Assembly: GCA_037178675.1 (NCBI GenBank)
Contig: JAYMGJ010000023.1
Location: forward strand, 1 to 64,000
Direction: 5' to 3'
DNA: 64,000 bases
Source of the DNA: Scleroderma bovista
Lineage: Eukaryota > Basidiomycota > Agaricomycetes > Boletales > Sclerodermataceae
Under the pieces are notes generated by a model. The model saw only the letters and a program-made list of their open reading frames with translations. It had not been told where the DNA came from and did no database searches. Both the position numbers and the translations under genes were made by a program. Numbering within the stretch: position 1 is the stretch's first letter; each line of letters opens with the position of its first letter. This document shows positions 1-12,553 of this stretch, piece by piece.

Positions 1-3000
1 ATGCAGTTCCATCTTCCACAAGCTCCTGTGTGCCGTTTCGGCTTGGTTCGGCAGGTGGCCTGAAGACGCGTGAGGATGCAAGTGCTTCGAAGCGTAGACA
101 CAATACTGCAAGCTCCTTGATCTGATTCACAGTCCATTGCACCCTGGCAGGTGCCATCGAGGTAGCCATAGACGCTGCATTCAGCTCCCGCCTCCCCACC
201 ACCTGTGTAGGATATATGAGCGATACCATTTCAGGAGCCTCAAGGCCCTTGAGTTTGATCTCGCCGACGGGGATAACTTCGATTCCCATTCTCCGGATTC
301 CATCGATGGCTTGGGGTGGCTGGGACTTTGAGTACTCCGTCGCAGGTCCCATCCTTGTGATGCGGGCGTCAATCTCACGGACGACATCCGCACTGCACAT
401 GATTTGTCCACCTCCAGCGTGCCCGCAGATTCGGGCAGCACGTATGACCATAGGCCCAAAGTAATCCATCCGATTGGTGATGGGGTCTGGCTCGCACACA
501 GGCACACCGCAGTGAAGTCCCATGCGTACGGACAGCCCGCGCGCGATTACGTTGCCCTCAGCATCAGACACCTCCCTACCCTCGTGACATTCCAAAATCT
601 CCAATGGCCATTGTTCGTGTAGCAATTGAAGTTGGATAATTAGACACCACCACAACGCAGCAAGAGTCGTTGGGAATGAACACATGAAAGCGTCGCCTTC
701 CGTCTTGACGACATACCCACCACATATGCGCAGATATCTCCGCAGGAGATTGTTGTGCAGCCGCATCGCAGTCGGCATCCCTGGGTTGGTGTCCCAAAGC
801 TGTGTGGAGTTGCGAATGTCGGTGAATACCAAACATAAGTGGCCCACCGGAGGTGACACCTCCCCGTCCAGTCTGGCGATCGTTCGATCGGAGATATCAG
901 ATTTTTTCGCTCCACGTTTCTTCGTCGAGCTGTATGCATCCCGGTCGAGCGCCGTGTCGATGTCAAGCTGCTCTGATTGGAACAAATCCGCAACACAAAT
1001 GACCATGATCATTATGCTGCCATCAGACCCATAGCTGATCGCAAAGTCACGTAGTTTCTGTGCTGCAATCATCGGGTCCGGCATCTCGGGGCGTGCTATG
1101 TCAACGGCTGTTTGGTACGAGATGTAATCCCACAAGCCGCTGTTTGCGATAATGACGAACTCATCTTGCTCTGTAAGCTGTCGCTCGCACACGTCCGGAC
1201 GAGAATTTACGACAGGGAAATCATGAAAGAATCCAAACGCACGAGATGTGTCAAGGGAGTCATGGATGAGGCCTTTGGGAGAGATCCATCCCTCAGCATT
1301 ACGGATTCGGTGTGTCTCGTCGCGATCGAAAGGGTCGTGCCTTTTTGAGATGAGCGTCGCGCTGCCATGACATGATATCACGGCCAACGCCTGACCCGCA
1401 TTAGCTACATAGAGTGTCTTCCCGATGAAGTAGAGTACAATTCCTTCCGCGCCGGTGCCCCGATACGATCCGTCGAAGGTGGTCGTCGCGCCAGTCGACC
1501 CGCTAGCTTGGGACATCTTGCGGTGTGATGACACATCAGAATATAAAGAGTCGTGGAGCATCTTGTTCAGCCTCAAGAAGGTCCTCCTCAATGCGTCGGT
1601 CACATTTTCCCCCTTTGTTGTATCCAACTTCTTCAAGTGATCGGTGAACTGATTCACGAAATTGTCCTGGAGGAACTTGGATAGGTGGTTGTTACTCAAG
1701 GGCGCATGCGTGCGCCCAAACATCGCAAAGACGGCCTGGTCCTGGTCCTGATTTCCCTGAAAGTTCGGGTGAACGAGGTCGAACATAGTGGGGTATCCGC
1801 TCAGCCCGAGGTTATCGGCAATCCCGTATGACATTTTATTCACTTCAGATAGCGATGTACGCACGCGGCGGTTTACGCTCTCGTCTGGAATGTTTGGGGC
1901 AAATGTCGTCGTGACGTCTATCAGGCCCAGCACGCGCAGCTGGTGTAGCTCAGAAAAATCGGCGAGGAGGCGTCTGTTGTCCTCTTCGTCGGTCGAACGG
2001 CGTTTGACAGCTGTGTTTTCGGGTTTAATTTCCAGCCGTTTGTTTCCAGAGAGGTTGAGATACTTGAGGTTTTGATTGAAATTCCTGTAGTGCATATCAG
2101 TACATGCCCAAGCAATGGAAAAGTACAAATACACTTACCAATTCCAATCGAATTCCCAATTATTGATATTATACCTCAGAGCATTGCTACCCACATCGAG
2201 AACCGTTAGACTCTGCACTTTGCCCAGCTCATGCGGTAGGGTCTGCAGCTTGTTCCCATTCAAGAACAGCACGGATAGCCGACATAGCCTGTACAAATCT
2301 TCCGTTGGGATACATGTGAGCTGGTTCCCACTTAGGTAGAGCTCCTCGAGTTTGCACAAGTCCCGAAAGAATGTAGCAGGGATCTCCTGGATATCGTTAA
2401 ATGATAGGTTAAGTACGCGCAGCTCTTTCAGGACCATGAATGGGGGAAGAGATTCATTGGTCAGACGATTCTCGCCGACATAGAGGCGCTCAAGCGAGTA
2501 CGCGAGCGGTGGAGCCGGTTGGGCAGGTGGCGGATTCTGTAGCGAAGGCTCTGTTGAGAGGTTGCGAACGGCATAATATCGTCCGCTAGGAAGCGCGGGT
2601 GGCACGTCGAGGGTGATGCCAGTGGCTGGAGGGACGACCAGTCCAGTGCCAGGAGGGTCATGCCATAATTCCAGTAAGTTTGAAGTGACATTGATCGTGG
2701 TGAGCGATGCACAGTTCCAGAGGGAAGCTGGGAGGTGTTTGAGGCTATTATAATGAGCGTCGAGACTTTCAAGGCGTTGGAGACGCCCGATAGACTCTGG
2801 GAGTTCGACGAGGTGGTTGTCCGAGCACGAAAGAGTAAGAAGGTGGCTCAGATCACCTAGGGTTTCGGGAAGTGAGCGGAATAAGTTATGATCTAGCTTG
2901 AGGTGCTGCAGAGAGGTGAGATGCGAAAGAGCAAAGTTATCCAGCGAAGATAGCTTTGCGTGTGAAACGTTGAGGGACGTCAATGCACATGGCGTCTGCG

Positions 3001-5340
3001 TCGGAGGGACAAGTTTGAGAAGGGTGATATGGTTATGAGACACCTCCAGCGTATCGGCAGTGACGGGCCAGTTGGATAAATCGATGGCGTGCACACAGTT
3101 GTGATCAGCTTGAAGAAATTCGAGTTTTGGAAGTGTCTGTGCGAAGGAAAGATCTGTAATGTTATTCCGCCGACAGTCCAATATCTTGAGCTCGACAAGT
3201 TGATTGCACTGCTCAGGGATCTTCGAAATACTGTTACCAACGAGTATGAACCTTTCTAGCTGAGTTAACTGCCCGATGTCCTCGGGAAGCTCAGTGATCA
3301 TGTTGAAAGATATATCGAGATCGACGAGGGCGGATAGCTGACATATTACGGGTGGAAGCTGGACAAACTTGTTGTTTGATATGTTCAAATTCTTGAGGTT
3401 GCGGAGTCGAGGAAAATACCACGGGAGTTGTTCCATTCTGTTGTTCTGCAACTTCAACGTACTGAGTTCAAGAATTCGGTCAAGCCCAGCATCATCAAGA
3501 TCTACGATGCGATTGCAGGACAGATCGAGGCGATGGAGGCTTGCCAAGTGCCGCACGTTCTGAGGCACTTTCTTCATGGCCATATTTGACAACCGGAGTT
3601 CGCGTAGGGCATTACACGACTGGACAAAGTCGAGGGGTATCTCTACCATGGGATTTCGTGATAGATTGAGGTATATGATTGATGCTGCATTCTTGTGAAA
3701 AATAATCGGTATGGTGGGCAAGCCGCACCCAGTGAGATCCACGTATTCGGATTCATGGAAATGAAACTCATCCTGTAAATGATTACTTAGAATAGGCCGA
3801 AAACCGAAAGAGAAACTCACCGGTAGATCGAGGAGTTGACTCTTGTAAACAAATTTGAGAAGGAACGTCATATCCTCCGCAGCTATGTAATCAAGACTAT
3901 CAGCCTGCTCGTACCCAGCTTGTTCCAACCGCCGTCGCGTAATAGCAGCTGGTCGTTCGGTTGGCGCAAGGACACGCTCTAAAGGTGATATTTGAGAAGT
4001 AAAGCATATGTCATAAAAGCAGTACACTGACCTCGACCACGTTCTTTCAGGTATAACTTGTGTGTTTCCCGCTCCTGATCAAGGAGTAGTTTAGCGTTGA
4101 GTGAAGGAGTAAGATCCGCCACCATGGAGGCTTGTTGAAGTTGAGCGACGTGATAGGACCCGTCGTCGCGATATATCCGGACGCGCACGGATTTGTTCAT
4201 GGCCGAAGGTGTCGGTTGCTTAGATGGATGATGCGACTTGTGGTCACGACGTTTTCGTGCACTGACATCGTTCGAAGTTGACCAGCTGGAAGAGGTGCGT
4301 GAATTGTTGGGAACGGCAGTTTCGTCCTCCGAGGTCGAGTGGACATCGGCCATATGCGCATTATCGTCATCTTTTTCAACCGCCCAACTTTCTGGAGCAG
4401 TCCAAACGTCCAACGAGCTATGCTGAAGGTCATCTTGGTACAGAATGGGTGTCGTCTTCGGGGATATTTTACGGAAGTCGTGGAAATAATGGGCTCTTTG
4501 TTTGGATGATAATGACGAGCTGCTCGGGCTAAATGGGTTACTGAACATGGATGAAGAAAAGTGATGCGGGGGCAAGGGTTCAGATGGGGTGGTCTCCAAA
4601 ACACTCGATATTGAAGCTGTAGAGGGACCGACCAGTGCATCTGACCTGATGATGCCATCCATGTCAGACAGATTGGTATCGAGGGTGAAAGGCGTTTCGC
4701 CCGACGATTCGTTTGAAGGATGCGTAGGCGTTCTGTTCATACGTAGTTTTCTTATCCGAGATTCCTTCTTCAAAGAAGGCTGTGAAAGAGAGCCTGTAGG
4801 GGAGTAAGACCGATAGAATGCTGCACTGTCCGGCATAGATATCTGGGAGGCGTTCATAGGGGGATAGGGTACGACGGTATCGTTGCTGTCCAGGCTGAGT
4901 TTTGACCGAGAGCGCTTCCGCATAATGTCGGTAAAGAAGCCGCGAGATTTACCCTTTCGAGAGTCAGCTGAGCAGGTATCGAACGGCTCTGCTAGATACG
5001 ACTGAGAGTCGCTTCCTCCGCTTCTATAAGAGGCTCCGGAGCTGCTTAGAAGGGCGAATGTGGGAAGGGAGGGAAGTGATGGCTTGTGAACAAAGCCAAA
5101 GGAACGTTTCTGAGGCGGATCAGGCTACAAACCGGCGGTGAATGGTGGGGTGGCAAGAAGAGGGCGTATCGAACGAACCAAGTATAACCATGGTGCAATG
5201 TCAGTGCTGGGCTTGCTAGTAGGTGAAGACGCAGGTTCGTTAGTAGGCTGATCGTCAGAGTCGTTGGAGACTAGTGGGGGCGAATCTGAAAGGATAGACT
5301 GTGAATTTGCGTCGTCCTGGGTGTTGTCTGTCCACGCCAT
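1..5340 (-). CDS. CYR1/CAC1 family: Adenylate cyclase (RA-LRR-PP2C-cyclase), 3' end beyond window
   Basis: Membrane-associated class III adenylate cyclase that makes cAMP for PKA signalling. Reading from the ATG at 5340: a Ser-rich N-terminus, a Ras-associating region (about 4210-3980), a long leucine-rich-repeat array (about 3760-2000), a PP2C-like region with DLVHPNFQGN (about 1900-1070), then the cyclase core. The core has the metal motif FTDIRNSTQLWDTNP (826 downward), VVKTEGDAFM and MDYFGPMVIRAARI, followed by GGGQI. Introns are clear at about 5118-5170, 3979-4033 (GTCAGT...TTTAG), 3773-3820 (48 nt) and near 2080-2134. The cyclase part appears intronless. Domain order matches fungal Cyr1/Cac1. 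Oddity: Ile replaces the expected catalytic Asn at 443-445. An in-frame TTG lies upstream at 5394, so I start at the first ATG. The C-terminus continues left of the window. Confidence 0.95.
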
Positions 5341-5725
5341 CCGTTGTGGGTCGCGTGGTTGAGGATTTATCACAAACTGGATGGTGGTCGGCAAACAAAG
5401 TTCATGTCACCATATTTGCTACTACTACCCCTTCCGGAAATACCATTGTAAAGTACATACCATCTTGTTCTCGCTGGACCCACATCATTAATTGTGTCCA
5501 ACTCACTACATACACAGGTCTCGTTGAATTTAGGTAGAATTGGAACCATTCCAATTACTATTAGATGTATTAGATAATATTTGCTTATCCCGCCGGATGG
5601 CTGTTCGTCGCACCTCACCGAGACTCCAACTGCGGAAGAAAGAAAGACCAACGCCTTAGATCACAACCTGTGGAGCAGCGCCAGAGCGCTGCGGGGCCGC
5701 ATCTTCTGTTCTCCAAATCCCCTCA
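5341..5725. promoter_or_regulatory. Divergent intergenic promoter region, adenylate cyclase / NIPA transporter
   Basis: The two start codons face away from each other across 385 bp, so both core promoters and 5' UTRs must lie here unless 5' UTR introns extend further. The stretch 5520-5590 is AT-rich. I see no unambiguous TATA box. Short frames present here lack gene-like features. Confidence 0.6.
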
Positions 5726-8612
5726 ATGTCTTCATCAGCGGCAGCGACGACAACAACAACAACCGGGACGCCGTCCGCGACGGCTTCTGGTGCAAGTTCG
5801 TCTTTTCACCTGCCTTCCAGTCTCAAAGTATGTCCCAATGGAGCATTGACATACCTACTCTAATGTTTCTCCTCGTGGCACGTAGGTTGTTGGTATAATA
5901 CTCGCCATCACGAGTGGGGTCCTCATCGGCTCCAGTTTCGTCTTCAAGAAGAAGGGTCTTTTACGCTCGCAGGCTGCGGCTGGGGAAGGTGTCGCTTACC
6001 TCAAATCAGTGCGTTTCTTTACGCAATGTCGTCCGTGATGAGTTGCCTAATCGTCTATGAAGCCATTATGGTGGACGGGCATGATAAGTGAGTTTGCTTC
6101 CCAAAACGCAAGGGCTTTAATATGACTACAACTCCACGACAGTGATGATTCTTGGTGAACTCTGTAATTTTGCAGGTAAGAGAGTCCCGCTGGTAGAGAT
6201 ATACTCGTGTTCAAAAATGTCATCCAGCATATGCATTCGTAGAGGCTCTTGTTGTTGTACGTCCATTTGATCCTATTCAGTCCGAGTTCACCTGCATTGC
6301 CCCAATAGACCCCGATGGGCGCGCTGTCCGTTGTAGTTTGCGCAATTTTGTCTTCAATATTCCTCAAGGAGAAACTCACATTTTTCGGCTGGTTGGGATG
6401 TGCTCTTTGTATTGTGGGTTTTGCTTTACATCAAGTCTCTCTGTGCTCACAGTCTCTTGTCAGATTGGTTCAGTTATTATTGCTCTAAATGGTTCTCCGT
6501 CTCTGCCTTCGCCTCCATTGGCTACTTACCCTATGTCCAGGGCCCCAAGAATCAACACCAAGTGAGATTTCGGATTTCAAGGTCCTATTCGTTTCCCCCG
6601 GTTTCCTCGCGTACAGCAGTGTACTGGTGGCGATTGCCCTCAGCATCATCATCTATTTCGGACCCAGGTTTGAGTTCACCTCCACTCTTCTCCCTTTGAT
6701 GCCATTTCAATCAACAGATATGGGAAAAAGCACATGCTTTGGTACATCGTAGTTTGCAGTACCATCGGTGGCATTAGCGTGAGCGTGACTACCGGGCTTG
6801 GTGCTGCCATCGTAACCACAGCGATGGGGCACAACCAGGTACATATACACATTTGACTTCTCCAGACATGAGGTTATTGAGTTTGGCAGTTTAACAACTG
6901 GTTCATCTTTTTCTTAATGGGTTTCGTGGTTATCACACTCGGTGCGTTCTATGTTTCCTATGCTTTCAGATGGTTTGTATATAATTTCTTTAGTGACGGA
7001 GGTATATTATTTGAATGTTGCACTCGCATTGTTCAACACAGGTGAATGGGTTTTTTGTATGACCGGTACATATCTGATGACCTTACAGCTATGGGTAAAG
7101 TCCAATTTCATGTTGATGCCTTGATTGAGCTGATGGTTTCTGAAAAGTTACTCCGACGTACTACGTCCTTTGTAAGTGGTCAGTTACCCGTCTATTTTGA
7201 TACTGATACCGTCACGTAGTCTCATTCTGTTCGATGGTCACTACCATCGTGAGTCCGCTTGCTTGGACACAGTGCCGCTTACTTTTCTTTTCTAATCTTT
7301 ATAGGTTCTTTATAAGGGGCTTGCCGCACCAGTGTCGCAAATTTTGACCCTTGTGCTTGCATTCCTTACTATCTGTGTTGGGATTACCATCTTGCAGATG
7401 TCTAAGATTGACCCTACCAAGCTCTCTCTCGACCGGCGTTCAACGTTGCTCCTTCAAGCAGCGCGCGCGCATACAGACAATCCTGCGACATATGGACAAT
7501 CAGGAATGGAGGGCGATGTCGAAACTGGCGAGAAGTCCATCATCACTCTCGAGGATCCTGGCATAGATGCTCTCCGCGGATCATTTGGCACGGTCGGTAG
7601 CATCATTCGCGCCCGCAGTGCTCGCCGTCTGAGCCAGGCGAGCCGCGGGGGGATGTCTGCGCGTAGTGCAGGTCGCGGACTGGGCGTTGGTGGAGGTATG
7701 GTTGGCAGCCTGGACAGCGTACCATTCAGCGCACTCCACCACTCGGATCACAGCTTTGATAGGCTGCCACGGCATCAACTGTATGATGCTCCAGTGCCAT
7801 CTGCCGTGTCCTTAAGTCACTCCCGGAGTGAGTTGGGCGATCGGTCATCCTCGACTTCGTCGAAGAAAAGTCCCAAGATCACGACGATCAAATTTGGTCC
7901 ACAAGATCTTGTGCATTCATATACCCTTCCCGGAAGCGGTGACGCTGTTGGTGCGACGCATAGCACTATTCGGTCAGCTGCTGCGCAGTCGACTGGTGGT
8001 GACGAGTTGAGGACAGGGGAGTTGTACATATACCCGCCTAGTTCTGTGCCTACGATTCCTCCCCCGCCTTCTCCATCAAAGTCGTCGCCGTATTCGCATC
8101 CTCAGGTCCAAGCACAAGCACAATCTTCGCAGTCTACTGTCGTTGGCCAGCGTGCACCTGGTCAAGCACTTGCGCCAATCGTCACTACTACGTTCCCCTT
8201 ACCTAGTGGCGACATTGATGACGGCGAGGATGAAAATAGGACTGCGCGCAACGCACGGGCGTCAGATCCATTCGAAACGCCCACTACACCCATTGCATCT
8301 TCGAGTGATCTGCTCTCTCGGAGTCCCGATGAAATTCCTTCACCTCTGTTCAGCGGCAACCCTAGATCTGGTGGTGCGCCTGGACCCGATGCAGCTGTTG
8401 TGCGCCCCAGCAAGAATGATACTCGACCTCGCCGGGAACGCAGGAGTAACTCCACAACGCAATCAAGACGATACCCCATGCGGGGTGTGGATGATGGGGA
8501 GGAACGGATTACGCTCTGGGAGCGTCCGTCACCGACGGACGAGGAGGCTGATGCACAAAGACCACCTGGTGTACGATTGGTGCAACCTCCGCGGATGGGG
8601 GAACGGTTTTAG
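5726..8612 (+). CDS. NIPA-type (DUF803) magnesium transporter
   Basis: Multi-pass membrane protein of the NIPA/DUF803 family, members of which move Mg2+ across plasma or endosomal membranes. After a Ser/Thr/Ala-rich start (MSSSAAATTTTTT), many short exons spell the family signature: GVLIGSSFVFKKKGL, then PLWWTGM, ILGELCNFA, AYAFVEALVV, TPMGALSVVV, FLKEKLTFFGWLGC and NVALALFNTAMVTPTYYVLF. The last exon starts near 7305. The conserved transmembrane core ends around ILTLVLAFLTICVGITILQM. After it comes a long hydrophilic, Ser/Pro-rich C-terminal tail (about 400 residues), common in basidiomycete homologues. The ATG at 5726 is the first in frame and joins through a GTATGT donor to the second exon near 5887. 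About eight or nine introns of 50-70 nt. Substrate is inferred from family only. Confidence 0.93.
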
Positions 8613-11474
8613 CACGGGGGTATAGCTGGCCTCGTGACCCGAGATGTGTCATACTCGGGAGGATCCTGTTGGAATTTCTTCGAGAGGGTGTGTAGGAGTT
8701 ATGCCCATTCGCAAGCGCGTGCTGAGACCTTGGACTTTAGAGTAATCCACAGACTGAACTTTATTTAGTGTACCACCGTCACCTACGATGTTTTGAGACT
8801 GATGTTTGTGCAATTAAGAACTCGTGCTGATGAATCAATGAATTAAATGTTTGTCGGGCAGCCTGGAAGGATGAGGGTGTAATCACATCTACTAATAGTG
8901 TTGCCAGCAAACCAGTCTTCTATTGGAAATATCATAATTCCATGCCACGGTAGACGTTTTATGCGTAATCGAAGAGTAGCCCCACCTGGTGATGCGGTTG
9001 AAGCGTGTAACAAACTACCCCATTTAAGATGACACCGATGACGTTTCGCTGTAACATTGTTTTCCGACAGGGTCTAGACAGACATGGCACATCACTTGAA
9101 ATGATGTGAAGATATTGAACCGACAAATAATCAATGTAACACTTGGCTGAAACCTTGAACAATGTGTTTAACACCCACCGGTCAACTATTACTACCGAGA
9201 AACGGGACTGACCGGTTGATTACCAACGACATTGCGAGTAATGTAGCTCTTTCGAGGGATGTCGATGATTCCCGGAGCGGGAACATCTATTGTCAAGTGG
9301 TCGCATCGCCGAGGACAGGAGTTTTGATAACCGGGGAAATAAATGCCCGCTATCCGCATATCGAGGAAAGCAATGAGCATGCCGCAGAGGGCGTTCGAGA
9401 TTGAGAGGGGATGCGAGTAATATCAATACGTCGCGTACCCTGTGCAAAATAACTGGTTAACAGTGATCACGAGGGAATTCAAGAGTCCCGCAGTCAGCGT
9501 TTAGGGTGAGCGCGGCCAGACCTCCATGTGACTTCCGCAAACCAGTGTGCAGGGATTCTTCCGGCCATCATGATATTTGCCATCAAACATGCAGTTCGGT
9601 CAAGCGGCATCTATCCCGGTGGGCGTAGCTACCACTCCAATTGCGCCCCGCCTAGAAAAATTTGCCTTCAAGATACCGTGAAATGGTGGCCGTGGCCGAT
9701 GTGCCGGCCAACCTGCGCCAACATTCGAAGAGGTTGGCAACCGTGTGCGGGAATATGCTCCACCAAAATCATCATCGAAATACCGTGGCACCACCTGGTG
9801 TGATCGTCATTCAATCGACCAGGGTCTCCTGCTTCAACCCAATCATTGTGATTGCGCCCCTACACAGCACGGCTCTGGGAACATCTATGTTGTTACCTGT
9901 GCTATCAACCGCCACACCGTTGTCGCAGATTGCCGCCACGATCACAACGAGATCGCTTCACTGGAGTTCGCCGCCACGCTCGAGTACCAAGTAGGTTGCG
10001 TGTGGCATTGGCTGCCATTGATTTGTCAAGGAGAGGGAGAAAGAAGGGAGTTGTAAAGTAGTCAATTAACCCGCGGAGGGCGTGAAATTACCGGATAAAT
10101 GGGCGTTCAAACTGACACTGACAAAGTCGATTTGAAAGGTGGCTTCCCTTGCCCGATTTGGACGAGGGTTGAGTTGGTGCAAGGTGGTCCAGACGGTGTG
10201 GACCAGTGTGCAACCAGAGAAGCTGGGGAACAAGCTCGGGAGTAGCAAGAAGAATTCATACAAACTGTGACAAGTTGAACTCAATAACAACGCCTGGTCA
10301 AGTACGTCAAAGTCAGGGTCACATGGACCGTTAACGAGACACCAATGGGGGAACGTGTGATATGAATCGGTTGAATCAGCGGCCGTGCTTCATGTTATCA
10401 CACACCAGTTTTGGTTTTTAGAAATGTCTGACCAAATGTACTAGGATGCCCGATCTGGGGGCCACCAAAAAGTCGCAGCTACAGCCAGAAGTTGGCACGT
10501 TCTGGATCCTCTGAAGGCCAATGAATGGGGCGGCACCGTCAACGTGGAATTGTTGGCAGGAGAAGGACTAACTTTCCTGGAATGTGATCTTCTCAATATA
10601 TGCTCGTAGGGTCGTTGGTAACGTTCGTGGGTGAATGTGGGATCGCGTGACATGCGGTTGGGTGTGTCATGGAACGCGATCTCAGTACGTATGTACGTAT
10701 GAGGGAAAGCGTGGTAGGCGTCGAGCTGCACACTTGCATCGGAGATGAGAACTTTGCAGGTCGCCCATCGGCGGTGAAACGAGCAGCAAAGTATGCCAAG
10801 TGCCTTCCGAGATGGTCCGGGCGAGAGCAGTGTCAGTGATGTCGAACCAGGACAAGTAAGGAGGACGCTGAAAGGGCTGAAACGACAAGTGACTCATCTC
10901 CGGTCGCCGAGGGAAGGGGACGTAAGCGGGGTAATATGAGGAGGTCACGGGAGGAGGGTAGTCAGGAACCTGGGAAGAAAATACGACACGTTTCAGAACG
11001 ATGAGCACTGGAGCAAGTTCCGGAGGGAGAAGCCCTGGGAGGGTTGTCCTGAGAGAGTTTTCATTTGCCAAGGGAGGATAGTTGCTACTTGAATATAGCT
11101 GACCACGTGTAATGCGGGGTGTGGGGAGAGAGGGGAAATGGCGAGATCGAGTGCAGAAACCAGTGGGAGTCGACCGATGCTGGGTGCGGTGAGGACGACG
11201 ACGACGTCTGCGGCGTCGCACAGCAGTGGTCGACGTCGGAGGGCGGTGGAGAGTCTTACGTCATCACACCCGAAAGAGGAAACCACGCATCGGGGAATGC
11301 GGCCGTCGAGCTGGTATCAGGAAGGCCATCAGGTATCTTCCATTTAGCACCAGGATCGCCACACGCTCATCCGTCTCACCCTTGCCTTTCCTGTCCTCGT
11401 CTCCTGTTCCGTGTCCGAGCCACTACTTAAGCCCCCAGACCAGCACACCCAGCCCCCTCCCCACCTGCCCCCCA
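8613..11474. other. Intergenic stretch with weak coding-like fragments
   Basis: No gene that I can recognise. Two places look faintly coding. On the plus strand at about 9682-9990 there is a Cys-containing frame (contains GSGNIYVVTCAINRH) that ends at a good GTAGGT donor, but it has an upstream in-frame TGA and no evident next exon. On the minus strand at about 11290-10441 several overlapping frames (one contains YLSWFDITDTALA) could be pieces of a small spliced gene. I could not assemble a continuous model for either. The remainder, about 8613-9160 and 10060-10440, shows nothing. Confidence 0.4.
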
Positions 11475-12553
11475 ATGACAGAGTACGACTACTCGCCCGC
11501 CGCGTACGAGCGGTACATGGCACAGCAGAGCCGTGTCTCCAACTGGGTTCGCGAGACCAACAAGCACCCCTTGGCAAATCCCTACCTTCTCTCGCCCACA
11601 CCCCGCGATCGTACTTTTTACGATTCCTCCGATGACGACACCATCGTCTTTCCCAGAACAGGGGGGCCCCTCCGCTCAAAGACGCTGCGCAGCCAGGAGG
11701 GCTATGATTCCACCTCTTCCTCGTCTCGGCCCTCCCGTTCTCGCACAAGGCTGCCCACCTACGCTAACCACCCGCGCCAGCCAGAGCATCGAGGACGAGA
11801 ACTGCGCCAGTCGTCAACTCGGCACCGCAGTCAATCCCACTCCCGCTCCCCTTCCTCACGCCAGACGCTCCAGGGTGCATACCCACAACGCACTGCCCAG
11901 TCGTACTCCTACCACATCCCTCCTGCGTCACACGGCCGTTACCGAACTCCTGGTCCTGCCATATACCAGTATCCCGCTGCTCATGGCAGCACCCCTGCCA
12001 GGCCAGTTCACACTGCCCCGCCACCGGATCATCTCTACTATCCTTCTCACGGTGGCCAGCCCCGTAATGCATCGCGAGATCAGTTCCATCGTGGGTATTC
12101 ACACCCCCGGCAGCCCACCCGGAGCCAGCCCCCACCCTACAACGCCGTCCCTGGTGGTGGCCCCAAGCCAGACTACAAACATGGCGTACGTCTCTCTTAC
12201 ACTCACGTGCTCGTGCTCGTGCTGATTGCGAGTTTTTTCTTCTTCTCCACATTCGGTCTGACCCTGCGGTTTTGCCCTCCGATGTAACGCCGACTTTGAT
12301 GAATTTTGAACGCACCCCTCGTGTTCCAAAATCTAATCTCTCTCCCAACGCATTTGGATGTTGGCCAACTGCTGTTTGTTCCGTCCCGTACCGTCACTCG
12401 TAAAAACAGGTCCACATCCATTCGCCAATACCAACAAGGCCCACCCAATCGTCACAGCCGCTCTTGAAGCGTCTCTTTGGCTTTATGACTCCTGCACCCG
12501 TTGCCCCCCACAGGCGAGAATCCACACGGGCACCGAGGCGTTCTTCATATTAA
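11475..12553 (+). CDS. Ser/Arg/Pro-rich protein of unknown function (two exons)
   Basis: Unrecognised 284-residue protein. Model: 11475-12185 joined to 12410-12553, with a GTACGT donor and a TAAAAACAG acceptor. The phase is exact (711 + 144 nt). It begins MTEYDYSPAAYERYMAQQ, a start I associate with agaricomycete hypothetical proteins, then becomes very rich in Ser, Arg, Pro, His and Tyr and is probably disordered. The second exon adds a short basic tail containing PLLKRLFGFMTP and ending RAPRRSSY. If the 224-nt intron were kept, the protein would instead end in an artificial hydrophobic segment, which I consider unlikely. No catalytic motif or signal peptide is visible. Function unknown; a cytoplasmic or nuclear scaffold is only a guess. 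Confidence 0.72.

Noticed and set aside
5340..5394. In-frame N-terminal extension of the adenylate cyclase to 5394
   Set aside because: It begins with TTG, not ATG; the first ATG is at 5340.
12186..12287. Hydrophobic C-terminal segment of the 11.5-kb gene, looking like a membrane anchor
   Set aside because: It is read through a good GTACGT donor; splicing to 12410 gives an exact-phase, charged C-terminus more like the rest of the protein.
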